Source: JAZDLO01 sp043801935
GTDB taxonomy: Bacteria; Actinomycetota; Thermoleophilia; RBG-16-64-13
Direction of reading: 5' to 3'
Assembly (NCBI GenBank): GCA_043801935.1
Contig: JAZDLO010000062.1
Location: 1-18,202 of the forward strand
Length of the DNA stretch: 18,202 nt
Of the stretch, positions 8,390-16,039 are shown one piece after another. Positions within the stretch are counted from its first letter, which is position 1. Each line of letters opens with the position of its first letter. The notes below the pieces were generated by a model. The model made no database searches. It saw only the letters and a program-made list of their open reading frames with translations, and had not been told where the DNA came from. A program made the position numbers and the translations under genes.

Positions 8390-8492
8390 CCTCGTGAGCG
8401 CCGGAGCACCTCGCGCACTCTGGTCAACCCGGCCGGGGTCGACTACGATGAAGGCGGCTCCGCCGGGAGAAACACGTCAATGGACCGCGAAG

Positions 8493-9593
8493 ATGCTCGA
8501 TAGCTACCCGTGCCCCATCTGCACCCGCGACGACTGCTCCCAGGTGGAAACCTTCGTCTACTTAGAGACGGACGGCCTGGGGAGCGGAGCTTTGCCGCTC
8601 GCGCTCGTCTGGCGGAGGCTCAAGACGGTCGGCCGCATCCTGGTCCTGGCCCGGCCTAGAAGGCGACCCGTCACTTGTCGCTCCCTCACCGCCTACCAAC
8701 GCCTGAGGAGAAAAGTCCTGTTCCAGGTGTGGTTCCCGGCCCGGGAGAGCGTCACCTTGAACACAGCCTACTGCACTACCTGCGGATTCATGGCCTATTC
8801 GCCCCGGCCAACGGAGGAAGATGTGGTGGCCAAGTACGAGTATCTCAAGCAGTACGAGCCCGATGTGGGCGGCCAGGCGGGCTATGACTCCCGTGCGTTG
8901 CAGTCCGATCTTGCGAGGGCCGGCAGGGTATACGAGCGGTGCGTAGCGCACTTCGGGTCCGGGAAGCTCAAGGTGCTGGATTACGGAGGCGGCAATGGCA
9001 AGCTCCTGAAGCCCTTCGTCGCCACGGGGCATGCGTGCTTCATCATCGATTACAACGACAACCCGGTGCCCGGCGTGACCAAGATCGGTGACGACATGAG
9101 CACCTTTGCTACCGACGACACCTTCGACCTCATCATATGCAGCCACGTCCTGGAGCACGTGAGCGATCTCTCCGGCCTAGTCTCCTTCTTGCGCCGCCGT
9201 CTTGACCCGAACGGACTGCTCTATGCCGAGGTGCCTCAGGAGATATGGGCGGGGTTGAGGCTGGAGGCCGACCCGGTGACGCACATCAACTTCTTCACCC
9301 GGAGCTCTTTGGCGGGCCTTTTTCTCCTCAATGGCTTCGACCTAGTCGAAAGCAGGCAGCAGAGCGCAGATTACGGCAAGACCCCGTTGGAAGTGATCTG
9401 GGTCCTCGCCCGCGGTGGCGCCGACCCGGCGGGTGGCGATCCAGACGAGCGGCGAGCCGGGCTTGCGCTCGACGTCGGACCGCTCCTATACCCGACCAGA
9501 AGGGCGAGTCTCCGCAAGATGTACCAGATGTCGGTCGCGCCAAAGTTCAGGCGTCTGGGCCGAATCCCCGGATCTCGGCCGAGTGCCGGCTAG
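8493..9593 (+). CDS. Class I SAM-dependent methyltransferase with N-terminal zinc-binding region
   Basis: Probable cytoplasmic methyltransferase of 366 residues. The N-terminus has CPIC plus a nearby Cys (residues 7, 10, 15) and a later CTTCGF (94-97), which together look like a split zinc-binding site, as in sugar C-methyltransferase-type proteins. The Rossmann core has motif I VLDYGGGNGK (about 161-170), an acidic end of strand 2 (FIIDYNDNP), and ICSHVLEHVSDL (about 215-226) typical of the Methyltransf_11/23 group. The C-terminal region includes THINFFTRSSL, also common in this group. Substrate unknown; a nucleotide sugar or cell-surface glycan is the usual guess. The start is uncertain: ATG 8493 puts the zinc site at the N-terminus, while ATG 8448 or 8394 are possible and none has a strong Shine-Dalgarno. 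It is convergent with msrA. Confidence 0.83.
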   Translation: MLDSYPCPICTRDDCSQVETFVYLETDGLGSGALPLALVWRRLKTVGRILVLARPRRRPVTCRSLTAYQRLRRKVLFQVWFPARESVTLNTAYCTTCGFMAYSPRPTEEDVVAKYEYLKQYEPDVGGQAGYDSRALQSDLARAGRVYERCVAHFGSGKLKVLDYGGGNGKLLKPFVATGHACFIIDYNDNPVPGVTKIGDDMSTFATDDTFDLIICSHVLEHVSDLSGLVSFLRRRLDPNGLLYAEVPQEIWAGLRLEADPVTHINFFTRSSLAGLFLLNGFDLVESRQQSADYGKTPLEVIWVLARGGADPAGGDPDERRAGLALDVGPLLYPTRRASLRKMYQMSVAPKFRRLGRIPGSRPSAG

Positions 9594-9608
9594 GGCTGCG
9601 GGAGCCCT
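9592..9608. terminator. Small hairpin between convergent methyltransferase and msrA genes
   Basis: AGGGCT and AGCCCT pair around a 5 nt loop, overlapping the two stop codons. It could act on both strands. There is no T-tract on either side, so confidence is low. Confidence 0.3.
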
Positions 9609-10312
9609 CAGACGCGCACGCGCTCGAGCAGACGAGCGCTCCCCGCGGCTGACAGGCCCAGACCACCGAGCTCGGCGCGTAGCTGCTCCTCCGAACCGCA
9701 CCCGTAGAGATACGCGTTCACCCGAGTCGCAGCCGTCGAATCCACCATCTCCCACAGATCGGGGTACATCCTGCGGAATTCCCTCGAGAGACCACTATCG
9801 CCTTGCAGCGCGTACTTCTGGTGATAATCCTCGGCCAGGAAGAAATCGGATGCAGGGATGATCTCCGTCACGATGGTCCGCTCCGTGCGCGCCTGCACCC
9901 GAGCCATGACCACGCGGGCGGTCCTCTCCTGCTCGGGGTCATGGTAGAAGATCGCAGACATGTATTGCCGCTTCGGCGCGTGATAGGCGGCACTATGGGC
10001 GGCAAAGAACGCCTCCACTAAGGTCTCGTAGGACACAACCGAAGGATCGAGATCCAATTGCACCGTTTCGGTGTGGTCGCCCATGGAGGAGTAGGTGGGG
10101 TTCTTCGTGGTCCCCCCGGTATAGCCTACCCGTGTGCGAACGACTCCTGAGAGGCAGCCTAACTGCGCCTCGGCGCCCCAGAATCAGCCAAAAGCGAATG
10201 ATGCCGTCTCGAAATCGCTCGGAGCCTGCAGATCCACGGGAGGCAGTTGCAGAAGCGTCGAGACCTCACCGCCGTTCGAGGCTCCCTGCCTCAACACCTC
10301 TCGATCCCCCAT
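9608..10312 (-). CDS. msrA: Peptide methionine-S-sulfoxide reductase MsrA, selenocysteine form, cytoplasmic
   Basis: Repairs oxidised methionine (S-sulfoxide). The full gene is 234 residues with an in-frame TGA at 10184-10186 read as Sec43. The TGA sits exactly at the catalytic Cys of MsrA, in FAFG-U-FWGAEAQ, and the frame continues into VVRTRVGYTGG, the glycine-rich start of the canonical domain. Later family motifs are present: GDHTETVQLDLDP, RQYMSAIFYHD and LAEDYHQKYAL. The usual HDPT segment is changed to HSAAYHAPK. Start ATG 10312 has GAAGGGTGG upstream; the first 42 residues contain no signal peptide. Without Sec the call would begin at 10084 and lack the active site. A possible resolving Cys is in YLYGCGSEEQ. 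The gene starts 18 nt after the Sec-propeller gene, so the two are probably co-transcribed. It ends in TGA, there used as a true stop. Confidence 0.92.
10151..10171 (-). promoter_or_regulatory. Bacterial SECIS candidate in cytoplasmic msrA
   Basis: Starting 13 nt after the TGA: stem GAGGC + GC, loop AGTTAG, stem GC, a bulged T, then GCCTC. The stem is 7 bp and the 6 nt loop begins at nt 20 with G in its second position. The same architecture, loop size and spacing occur in the second msrA (18020-18040), where one inner G-C pair is swapped to C-G. Confidence 0.75.
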
Positions 10313-10330
10313 ATCATCCCACCCTTCTAG

Positions 10331-12163
10331 TCACACCGGTTTGGCGCAGTTGGCACAGAATCTCATGCCTTCGTGCAGAGGACTCCCGCACTGCGAGCAG
10401 AAAGGCGGCGTGGCCTTGGCTTCTTGACCGGCGGTCTGCGTAGCCGCCTCTGTCGTGGCAGCTCCGGCGGTCGCCGCTCCCGTCGAAGCTGCGCCACCCG
10501 AGGCTTGTTCACTCGCGGCTTCTCCGCTGGTCGCAGGTCCGCCCTCAACCGGGCCCGCCGTCGCTTCTATCCGACCGCCTCCGCGCCTGCCTCTCCCGAT
10601 CATGAACGCGAGCCCGGCCAGCGCCGCCACCGCCACTACTGCCAGCACGGCGATGAGCGCGATCCAGCCACCGGACAGACCATCACCTTTCACGCTCGCA
10701 CGGGTGTCACTGGCGGCGCCACCCGTGGCTTCACCCCCGTCGGAGGTGCTTTCACCTTCGCTCCCGACCGTTTCTCCCGATCCACCGACCGCAGTGTCGC
10801 TGCTGCCACCGGTTGAGGTCGTCTCGCCCTCGGTTCCACCGCCGCCCGTGGCCAGACCCAGAGCCTCAAGGCACTCTGTCGACCACCAGAACGGCCGCAC
10901 CGCCACTCCCGCCGTATTGACCACCTCGTCTCCGATATCGCCGATGACGACGTCCTTGATCGTGTCGATGACCACCGCGTGCCTGATCGGACCGCCCGTC
11001 AGGTATGCCTTCGTGCCGTCCGACCGGACGGCGATCTCACGTGGTCAGTAGGCCTCCAGCGGTATTCTCTTGACGATCTCCTCGCCCGCCGTATCGATCA
11101 CGGCGCAGAAGAACTCCTCCGCAGTCGGCAGCGAAGGAACGGTCTGCCCCTCCGCCATGCTTTCAAGGACGCCGTTATCCGCGCTACAGACCACATACGC
11201 TTTGGTCCCATTGGGCAGGAACCCGATGCCGACCGAATATGACGGCTGGGTACTGACGTCCCACAGATCGTCGAGGCTGAGGGCATCCACGACCCGTACC
11301 CGTTTCTCGTACGTCTCGCTGAAGAACACCTGGGAATCGTCCGGCTTGACCGCGATGCCCGCCACGATCCCGGTGGGTATCTCCCCGAGTATCTGCCAGG
11401 TCTCAAGGTCGATGCATACCAGACGACACTCTTTGCTCGTCATGATCACCTTCACCCAGTCAAGAAAGGTGCGGGGAGCGAGCTTGTCGAAGGTATCGCA
11501 GGCCACATAGGCACGCTTTCCATCGAAGCTCACAGCCAACGAACCCCCCGCGAGATTGGGCAAGGTGCGCACCACCTGGTTGGTGACGGCGTCCACCACC
11601 TGCAACCCGGCGCTCGAGCATACGAGAACCAACGAGCCATCGGGAGTGCAGGCCACCCCGCTCGCGGACGAGCGCATCATCACATATGGGAACGTGCCTC
11701 CTTCGCTTTGGAAGGCCCCCACCATCCAGGTGAAGTCACGGGCTTCCACCCCCGGCAGCGGGATCTTGAGGAGCTCCTGCCTGGTCTCGGCGTCGAAGAC
11801 GTGCAGCACCGCCTCGTAGGCGTCGGTCACGTAGAAGCGGCTGCCGCCCGGAGACACGGCCACTCCCTGCGGCGACGTGCCCCCCGTAGGCCGAGCGACC
11901 AATGCGTCTGTCGCCGAATCGATGAAGGCGGCCACTCCCGTGTAGCCGTTCAGGTTCTTCTGCAACTTCGCGATGTCGTAGTCGGTCTCGGCCACGTAGG
12001 CGAAAGGCGGAAGCGCGAGCCGCCGTTCGATCTCCCGGCTATCGACCGCCGAGGTGCTTTCGGCGGCCGCGACGCTGGACACGCCCATGATGCCGGCCGC
12101 CGCCCCTGCCAGCACCAAGCCGAGAAGTAGGAAGACGAGCCGACTGCCGAGACGAGGTCTCAC
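10331..12163 (-). CDS. Candidate novel selenoprotein: exported YVTN-type beta-propeller, one TM helix, C-terminal zinc ribbon
   Basis: Membrane-anchored surface protein of 610 residues with an in-frame TGA (11045-11047), proposed Sec373. Order: signal peptide (about 1-35); beta-propeller (about 52-425) with YVTN-like repeats such as PQGVAVSPGGSRFYVTD and SVGIGFLPNGTKAYVV; a Gly/Ser/Thr/Glu-rich linker (about 439-496); a TM helix (about 499-523) followed by RGRRGGGR; an Ala/Thr-rich stretch; and a zinc ribbon CSQC...CANC (Cys 589, 592, 603, 606). The TGA falls inside the propeller: EAY-U-PREIAVRSDGTKAYL, and the next strands continue without frame change (HAVVIDTIKDVVIGDI). Start GTG 12163 has AAGGGG seven bases upstream. 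A perfect SECIS-type hairpin follows the TGA. Alternatives are a nonsense mutation or sequencing error. The gene's real stop is also TGA. It precedes Sec-msrA by 18 nt. Function unknown. Confidence 0.78.
11015..11032 (-). promoter_or_regulatory. Bacterial SECIS candidate in the beta-propeller gene
   Basis: Perfect 7 bp stem with a GGTC tetraloop, GCCGTCC-GGTC-GGACGGC on the minus strand. It starts 13 nt after the TGA and the loop begins at nt 20, the same geometry as in both msrA genes. G occupies the first two loop positions, and GGUC recalls the loop of the E. coli formate dehydrogenase SECIS. Confidence 0.68.
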
Positions 12164-12172
12164 GACGTTCCC

Positions 12173-12198
12173 CTTTCCGCACGCGCTTTCCGCACGCG
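12173..12198. repeat. 13 bp tandem duplication upstream of the propeller gene
   Basis: CTTTCCGCACGCG occurs twice in direct succession (12173-12185 and 12186-12198). The copy nearest the propeller start supplies part of its Shine-Dalgarno region on the minus strand, so the duplication may alter spacing or leader structure. It could also be a simple replication slip. Confidence 0.8.
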
Positions 12199-12221
12199 AA
12201 TAGCGCATCCGTGTAGGTCGC

Positions 12222-12258
12222 GGGGCGCAGAGCCAGTCGCAGACTGGCTCTGCGCCCC
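12222..12258. repeat. Perfect 17 bp inverted repeat with 3 nt loop
   Basis: The arm GGGGCGCAGAGCCAGTC (12222-12238) and its exact complement (12242-12258) enclose GCA. It lies between the VOC gene and the propeller gene, both on the minus strand. Neither flank has a T-tract. It is probably a factor-independent terminator lacking a U-run, an mRNA-stabilising hairpin, or one copy of a dispersed palindrome family. It is the strongest inverted repeat in the window. Confidence 0.8.
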
Positions 12259-12416
12259 AGTCTATCGCCGTCTCTCGACCAGGTAAAGCGGCGTTGTCCC
12301 TGTCTATCGAGCGGCATCGCTCGCAGCCCCGGCGGTACCGTTGCGGCCCCTTCGGTCCGCCTTGCGAGAGTGATCGGAGCACCGACCCTGAGGACGGTGC
12401 CGAGAGCAGGGAACGC

Positions 12417-12818
12417 CTACATCGAGGCGATGCTTATGATGTTGCCCTCCGTGTCATTGAACCACGCCACTTTGTTGCCTTCGAACTCTGCGACTCCGTT
12501 AACGGTCTTCAGGCCGATTTCCGGGATGTCATAGTCTTCGAACACCACACCTTTGCTGCGAAGTTCAGCGACGACAGAGTCGACTTTGTCCGCGGACACC
12601 GTGAAGTTCAGCGTGGTGTTCTGGGGAGCCGGTAGGTCGGGGCGCTCGTAGATCGACACCACCGTGCCGCCACCCGCCCCGAACGCGCCTTCGCGGGTGG
12701 GGCCGGGTGTTTCACGAGGCTCCGCGAGTCCCAATACCTCGGTATAGAACTTCTTCGCACGATCGTAGTCTTCGGCGCGGAGGACTCCGCTTACCGTCGT
12801 GTCTCCGAGACCGGCCAT
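12417..12818 (-). CDS. VOC-superfamily (glyoxalase/bleomycin resistance fold) protein
   Basis: Small cytoplasmic protein of 133 residues, typical for a single VOC unit made of two beta-alpha-beta-beta-beta modules. The first module has RAEDYDRAKKFYTEVLGL, and the second ends in GNKVAWFNDTEGNIISI, where the Glu is at the usual metal-ligand place (DPEGN in relatives). The first module lacks an obvious His ligand near the N-terminus (TTVSGVLR), so metal binding and catalysis are unsure. Start ATG 12818 has GGGGTG six bases upstream; GTG 12827 is an alternative that would overlap that site. Substrate unknown; the family covers glyoxalases, dioxygenases and antibiotic-binding proteins. Confidence 0.85.
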   Translation of the reverse strand: MAGLGDTTVSGVLRAEDYDRAKKFYTEVLGLAEPRETPGPTREGAFGAGGGTVVSIYERPDLPAPQNTTLNFTVSADKVDSVVAELRSKGVVFEDYDIPEIGLKTVNGVAEFEGNKVAWFNDTEGNIISIASM

Positions 12819-12905
12819 ACTAATCACCCCATTCTTGTCGCGATATGCGAGCCAGGAACCTCCTGGACCCTATGGTGTATGAGGTACCCGCGATCGCCGA
12901 GCGGC

Positions 12906-12925
12906 AAAACCCCCGGGGGTACCCC
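12906..12925 (-). terminator. Weak terminator candidate after the exported multi-pass protein gene
   Basis: On the minus strand GGGGTACCCCCGGGGGTTTT combines overlapping GC palindromes with four T residues, 40 nt or so after the stop of the upstream gene. The stem has almost no loop, so the fold is uncertain. Confidence 0.25.
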
Positions 12926-12963
12926 TCCCTTCCACCACCGGCTGCCCCGCGGGTCGAAAGACT

Positions 12964-14007
12964 TCAAGCGGTCGGAATCCGCTTCTCAGGCAGTCGCCGC
13001 CGGTAGGGCGGAGCCAGTGCGGCGATCAAAGCGAGGGCCGGGCCGACGATATACCCTGCCAAGAGACCCAGCCCGGCCAACCCAAGTACGAGCAGCAACG
13101 CTCTCGTCCGAGTGCTCGAGACTGGTTCGACGCTCCATCCCAGCCATATCAGTAACCCTCCGACGATCGCGGGAGCTGCGATGAAAAAGGCGGTCACGCC
13201 CATCGCCGGGTCAAAGCCGCTTCTCCCGGCCGCCCGGAGCATCTGAGTGAGCACGATGGCGCACGTAGTGAGACAGATAAGACCAGCCGCTACGGGCAGC
13301 CACCCGGACACGCTCCGCCTCCGCCGGATCACCCGGTGCCGCCACAGGATCAGTCCCGTCGCCACGACGAGGATCCCGATCCCGGGGGCAAGGGCGGCCG
13401 CCCAACCCCCGTCCCAGGCATAGATCGATAGCAGGTCTGCGGGCAGGCGGATCCAAGCAAGCGCGGTGTAACGCTCCTCGTAGCCCACCACCAACCCGAA
13501 CGCCCCCGCCTGCCTTTCATCGAAAACGGCGACATAATACGTGCCGTCCTGGGGCACCCTGAGATCCATCGTTGCTAGTCCGTAGTAGGCGCCCGGCGTG
13601 AAAGGCTCGTACTCCGCCTCGCCGAGATCACCCCCCTTGACTACGATCGAAGCGCCCGACGGCGTCTCGACGAAGTCCGGGAGTTGACCCTCCGAAGCCA
13701 GCCCGGGACCCATCACAGCGAAGGTGGGAGAGAAGCCCTGCCGTCCAGGTGTCAGAAGCTGCAAGAAGAGCCGGTCCCCAGAGTCCAGGTCCAGACGGTA
13801 GTACCACGTCTCGCCCAGCCTCTCGATCGTGCCGTAGAAGACCCAGGACGTGACGGGGTCGTCGATCTCGGACGCCGTTTGCAGAGTCGCGCCCCTGCCC
13901 GGAAGGCGGGGCACGTGGGCGAGAGCTGTCGAAGCCAGGAGCAGAAAGGCAAGCATCGACAGGGCCAATAGCAGAAAGAAACGGGAGGATCTGGTCGTGG
14001 CTAACAC
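12964..14007 (-). CDS. Exported multi-pass membrane protein with N-terminal extracellular beta-sandwich, function unknown
   Basis: Protein of 347 residues that I do not recognise as a named family. A signal peptide (about 8-30, ending STALA) is followed by an extracellular region of about 170 residues. That region has GETWYYRLDLDSGDRLFLQL and PQDGTYYVAVFDERQAGAF, strands typical of PPC-like domains, like the SLH protein in this window. Then come about four or five membrane helices (203-222, 236-256, 270-290, 303-332) and a short basic tail (YRRRLPEKR). The start GTG 14007 has AAGGGGA directly next to it, unusually close, so translation may begin elsewhere; ATG 13956 lies inside the signal peptide. 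It ends in TGA. It is upstream of the VOC gene on the same strand, 145 nt apart. A sensor or lipid/glycan-linked envelope role is possible but not shown. Confidence 0.75.
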   Translation of the reverse strand: MLATTRSSRFFLLLALSMLAFLLLASTALAHVPRLPGRGATLQTASEIDDPVTSWVFYGTIERLGETWYYRLDLDSGDRLFLQLLTPGRQGFSPTFAVMGPGLASEGQLPDFVETPSGASIVVKGGDLGEAEYEPFTPGAYYGLATMDLRVPQDGTYYVAVFDERQAGAFGLVVGYEERYTALAWIRLPADLLSIYAWDGGWAAALAPGIGILVVATGLILWRHRVIRRRRSVSGWLPVAAGLICLTTCAIVLTQMLRAAGRSGFDPAMGVTAFFIAAPAIVGGLLIWLGWSVEPVSSTRTRALLLVLGLAGLGLLAGYIVGPALALIAALAPPYRRRLPEKRIPTA

Positions 14008-14427
14008 TCCCCTTGACCGGAACTACCCCGGCCTATTCGGCCCGCATCGCTTGCCAGACGGCCGCGATAGTGTGGACGAAAGCCCGCGGGGATAATCACG
14101 AAGAACGGGTCGAACCGCCCGTGCCCGGCCTTCCGCGCACTCTGCCCTGAGCCTGGCCTTGTCGCCGCTCATCAGTCGCGCCTCGGTCGCCTGCCGCTTA
14201 CCTCGGTCGGGCTATCCCTGGTAGCCAGTCTACTATGGGCGGACGTCGGTCGCAAACGAGTGCACGTCCCCGGTTCGATCTCAGCAGATGCATATGTCCA
14301 CGGGCGGAAGGGTAGAACCGAACGAGTCATGGGTTTGCGAAATCATCTCAGACCCGCCGGGGATAGGCAGGACCGGAGAAGCACCGCGCTCCTGGGGACG
14401 CAGCACCCATCCGGGTCGTCACCGCAG
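14008..14427. other. Gene-poor divergent intergenic region
   Basis: About 420 bases between the start of the minus-strand multi-pass gene and the ATPase-like remnant. No convincing coding frame, tRNA or strong hairpin was found. Promoters for the flanking genes probably lie here but none is clear. Confidence 0.5.
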
Positions 14428-14556
14428 GAACTGCCTCTGCAGGAACATCTTCAGCAGTTGGGATTTTCCCGGGATGGGCTGAGCGCGGGCGAGGCCGAGC
14501 GACGCTTCCGGCAGGTCGGACCGCGGAGGCAAGGCCCTGGCCGCTGCCGTCGATGA
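14428..14556 (+). pseudogene. Possible remnant of a P-type cation ATPase N-terminus
   Basis: The translated stretch LPLQEHLQQLGFSRDGLS followed by AGEAERRFRQVGP resembles the cation-transporter N-terminal domain of P-type ATPases (pattern: LG...GLS..EA..RL...GPN). It ends at two nearby TGA codons shortly after VGP, and no ATPase core follows; the next gene is a HEAT-repeat protein. The upstream part of the frame is not recognisable. It may be a deletion remnant or chance similarity, as only about 30 residues match by eye. Confidence 0.3.
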
Positions 14557-14589
14557 CCGTGAAGTGTCCCCCCGGAGAACGGAGTTACC

Positions 14590-15099
14590 ATGAGCCGACA
14601 ATCGTTGCCTAGTCTTATCGAGAGCCTCTCCGATCGCAACGGACTCGTCAGGGACAGGGCCCGCCACACCCTGGTGCTCATCGGCTCCCCCGCCGTGCCC
14701 GCCCTCCTTGAGCTGCTCAAGAACCCCACAAAACGCCCGCGCTGGGAGGCGGCCAAGGCCCTGGGCGCGATCGCCGAACCTTCATCTATCCCCGCCCTCG
14801 TCGAACTGCTATCAGACCGCGAATCAGAAATCCGGTGGCTGGGGGCGGTCGGGCTTACGCGAGTCGGGCCGCGCGCGATCCCTCAGGTGCTCAGAGCCCT
14901 CATCGAGAAGCCGGAGTCGATAGACATCCGTCGAGGTGCCCGCCATTACTTCCACGATATTGGCCGAGAGAACCCAGTGGTCCAAGAGATCGTGGCCCCG
15001 GTCTTGGATGTTCTCGGAGATGTCGATCCGGTCAGCGCGCTCCCGCCGAAGGCGCAACAGGCACTGAACGAGATCCGAGCTTTCCAGGAAGGAGCATGA
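14590..15099 (+). CDS. HEAT-repeat protein
   Basis: Soluble alpha-helical repeat protein of 169 residues. Three to four HEAT/PBS-lyase-type units are visible: LIESLSDRNGLVRDRARHTL, AVPALLELLKNPTKRPRWEA, SIPALVELLSDRESEIRWLG, then AIPQVLRALIEKPESIDIRR, each with the Pro-Ala-Leu start and a conserved Asp/Arg turn. The last 50 residues are less regular. No catalytic residues are seen; such proteins act as scaffolds or chaperone-like partners. Start ATG 14590 has GGAG about ten bases upstream. It lies before the envelope-stress operon on the same strand, but the sigma-B-type promoter between them argues that the operon can be expressed on its own. Confidence 0.85.
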   Translation: MSRQSLPSLIESLSDRNGLVRDRARHTLVLIGSPAVPALLELLKNPTKRPRWEAAKALGAIAEPSSIPALVELLSDRESEIRWLGAVGLTRVGPRAIPQVLRALIEKPESIDIRRGARHYFHDIGRENPVVQEIVAPVLDVLGDVDPVSALPPKAQQALNEIRAFQEGA

Positions 15100-15154
15100 G
15101 GCCAAGAAGCCGGTCTAATGCGCTCAAACATTCTTCTCCGGGGCCTCTCGCGCG

Positions 15155-15179
15155 GTTTAGGGTTTTTTCTCCTGGGTAG
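15155..15179 (+). promoter_or_regulatory. Sigma-B/SigF-type promoter for the Asp23/Gls24 operon
   Basis: GTTTAG and GGGTAG are separated by 13 nt, matching the general-stress sigma-B consensus (GTTT.. then 12-15 nt then GGGTA.). It lies 47 nt before the ATG of the first asp23-like gene, leaving a short leader that contains the Shine-Dalgarno GGAGG. In Staphylococcus aureus asp23 is a classic sigma-B-dependent gene, which supports the call; the control here is inferred. Confidence 0.62.
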
Positions 15180-15226
15180 AAGGAACAACAGTAGCAAACC
15201 GTTCACTGATAACGGAGGACCGAGAG

Positions 15227-15688
15227 ATGGCGGACGAAAAGCAGATCGCAGTCGAACAAAAACAGAGCAGCCCACTTTACAGCGAGCATGGCACGACCCG
15301 CATCGAAGACCCGGTGGTGGCGAAGATAGCGGGCATGGCGGCCCAAGAGGTGGACGGCGTCAAGATGGGCACCGGCACCTCCCGCACACTCGGCGGCATC
15401 GTGGACACGGTGACCCGCGGCGGCGGCGAGCGCCGAGGCGTAAGCGTCGAGGTAGGGCAGATCGAAGCAGCGGTGGATCTGACGCTTGCCGTCCAGTATG
15501 GCAAGAGCATCCCCAAGGTTGCGGAAGGCGTACGGAGTAACGTCATCCGGCGGATCGAGAGCCTCGTAGGCCTCAAAGTCACCGAAGTCAACATCTTGGT
15601 CGACGACATCTACTTCGAAGGTGAGTCGGCGCAAGGGAGTGGCGGAGGCGAAGAGCTGGCCGAACTAGATCAGGGGCGGGTTCGTTAG
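15227..15688 (+). CDS. Asp23/Gls24-family envelope stress protein (first copy)
   Basis: Cytoplasmic, membrane-associated protein of 153 residues. It has the family core: DPVVAKIAGMAAQEVDGV, then GVSVEVGQIEAAVDLTLAVQ, then IPKVAEGVRSNVIRRIESL and VTEVNILVDDIYFE. The acidic, Gly-rich C-terminal tail is not conserved. In Firmicutes and Actinomycetota such proteins are tethered by AmaP and support the cell envelope under alkaline or other stress. Start ATG 15227 has GGAGG eight bases upstream. It is first in a tight five-gene operon and directly follows the sigma-B-type promoter. Confidence 0.93.
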   Translation: MADEKQIAVEQKQSSPLYSEHGTTRIEDPVVAKIAGMAAQEVDGVKMGTGTSRTLGGIVDTVTRGGGERRGVSVEVGQIEAAVDLTLAVQYGKSIPKVAEGVRSNVIRRIESLVGLKVTEVNILVDDIYFEGESAQGSGGGEELAELDQGRVR

Positions 15689-15697
15689 GGAGGGAGC

Positions 15698-16039
15698 GTG
15701 AGCCCGCAAGCCTCCGAGAACGGCTCATTCGATCCACGGGCAGACCTAGCTCTGGCTCACCAAATAAAGCAGTTGGCGCTCGGAACTGAGGGAGTGGCCA
15801 CTATCAGCGGAGGGCGCAGGGCCGAGGCGGCCACCCGCTGGCTGGGAGAGAAGGTAGTGGGAGTAGCCGTGAACCAGGCCAACGTCGAAGTGCATGTCGT
15901 GGCGCGGTATCCGGGTGGCTTTCCCATTCCCGAGTTGGCTGAACGACTGCGAAGCACCTTGGAGCCGCTGGCCGTTGGCAGACGGCTCGACGTCGTGGTG
16001 GACGATCTGGTCATGGCGGAAGACGATGCGGCTGGTTAA
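15698..16039 (+). CDS. Short Asp23/Gls24-like protein (second copy)
   Basis: Protein of 113 residues related to the first copy but shorter and more diverged. It retains an N-terminal helix (ADLALAHQIKQLALGTEGVATI), a central strand pair (KVVGVAVNQANVEVHVVARY), then IPELAERLRSTLEPL and a final strand DVVVDDLVM. The GTG start at 15698 has GGGAGGGAG upstream, only nine bases after the previous stop. The end overlaps the AmaP start by 14 bases, which suggests translational coupling. It may pair with the first Asp23-like protein or with the second AmaP-like protein. Confidence 0.8.
   Translation: MSPQASENGSFDPRADLALAHQIKQLALGTEGVATISGGRRAEAATRWLGEKVVGVAVNQANVEVHVVARYPGGFPIPELAERLRSTLEPLAVGRRLDVVVDDLVMAEDDAAG

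Noticed and set aside
11045..11047. TGA read as tryptophan by a changed genetic code
   Set aside because: TGA ends many genes here normally, and Trp at the MsrA and TlpA catalytic sites would make those enzymes inactive.
14260..14300. TTCGATC resembling a tRNA T-loop, considered as part of a tRNA-Sec
   Set aside because: The flanking bases cannot form the T-stem and no acceptor stem is seen.
15100..15540. Open frame continuing after the HEAT gene TGA
   Set aside because: No compact hairpin follows, the residues look unconserved, and the stretch contains the sigma-B promoter and overlaps the first asp23-like gene in another frame.
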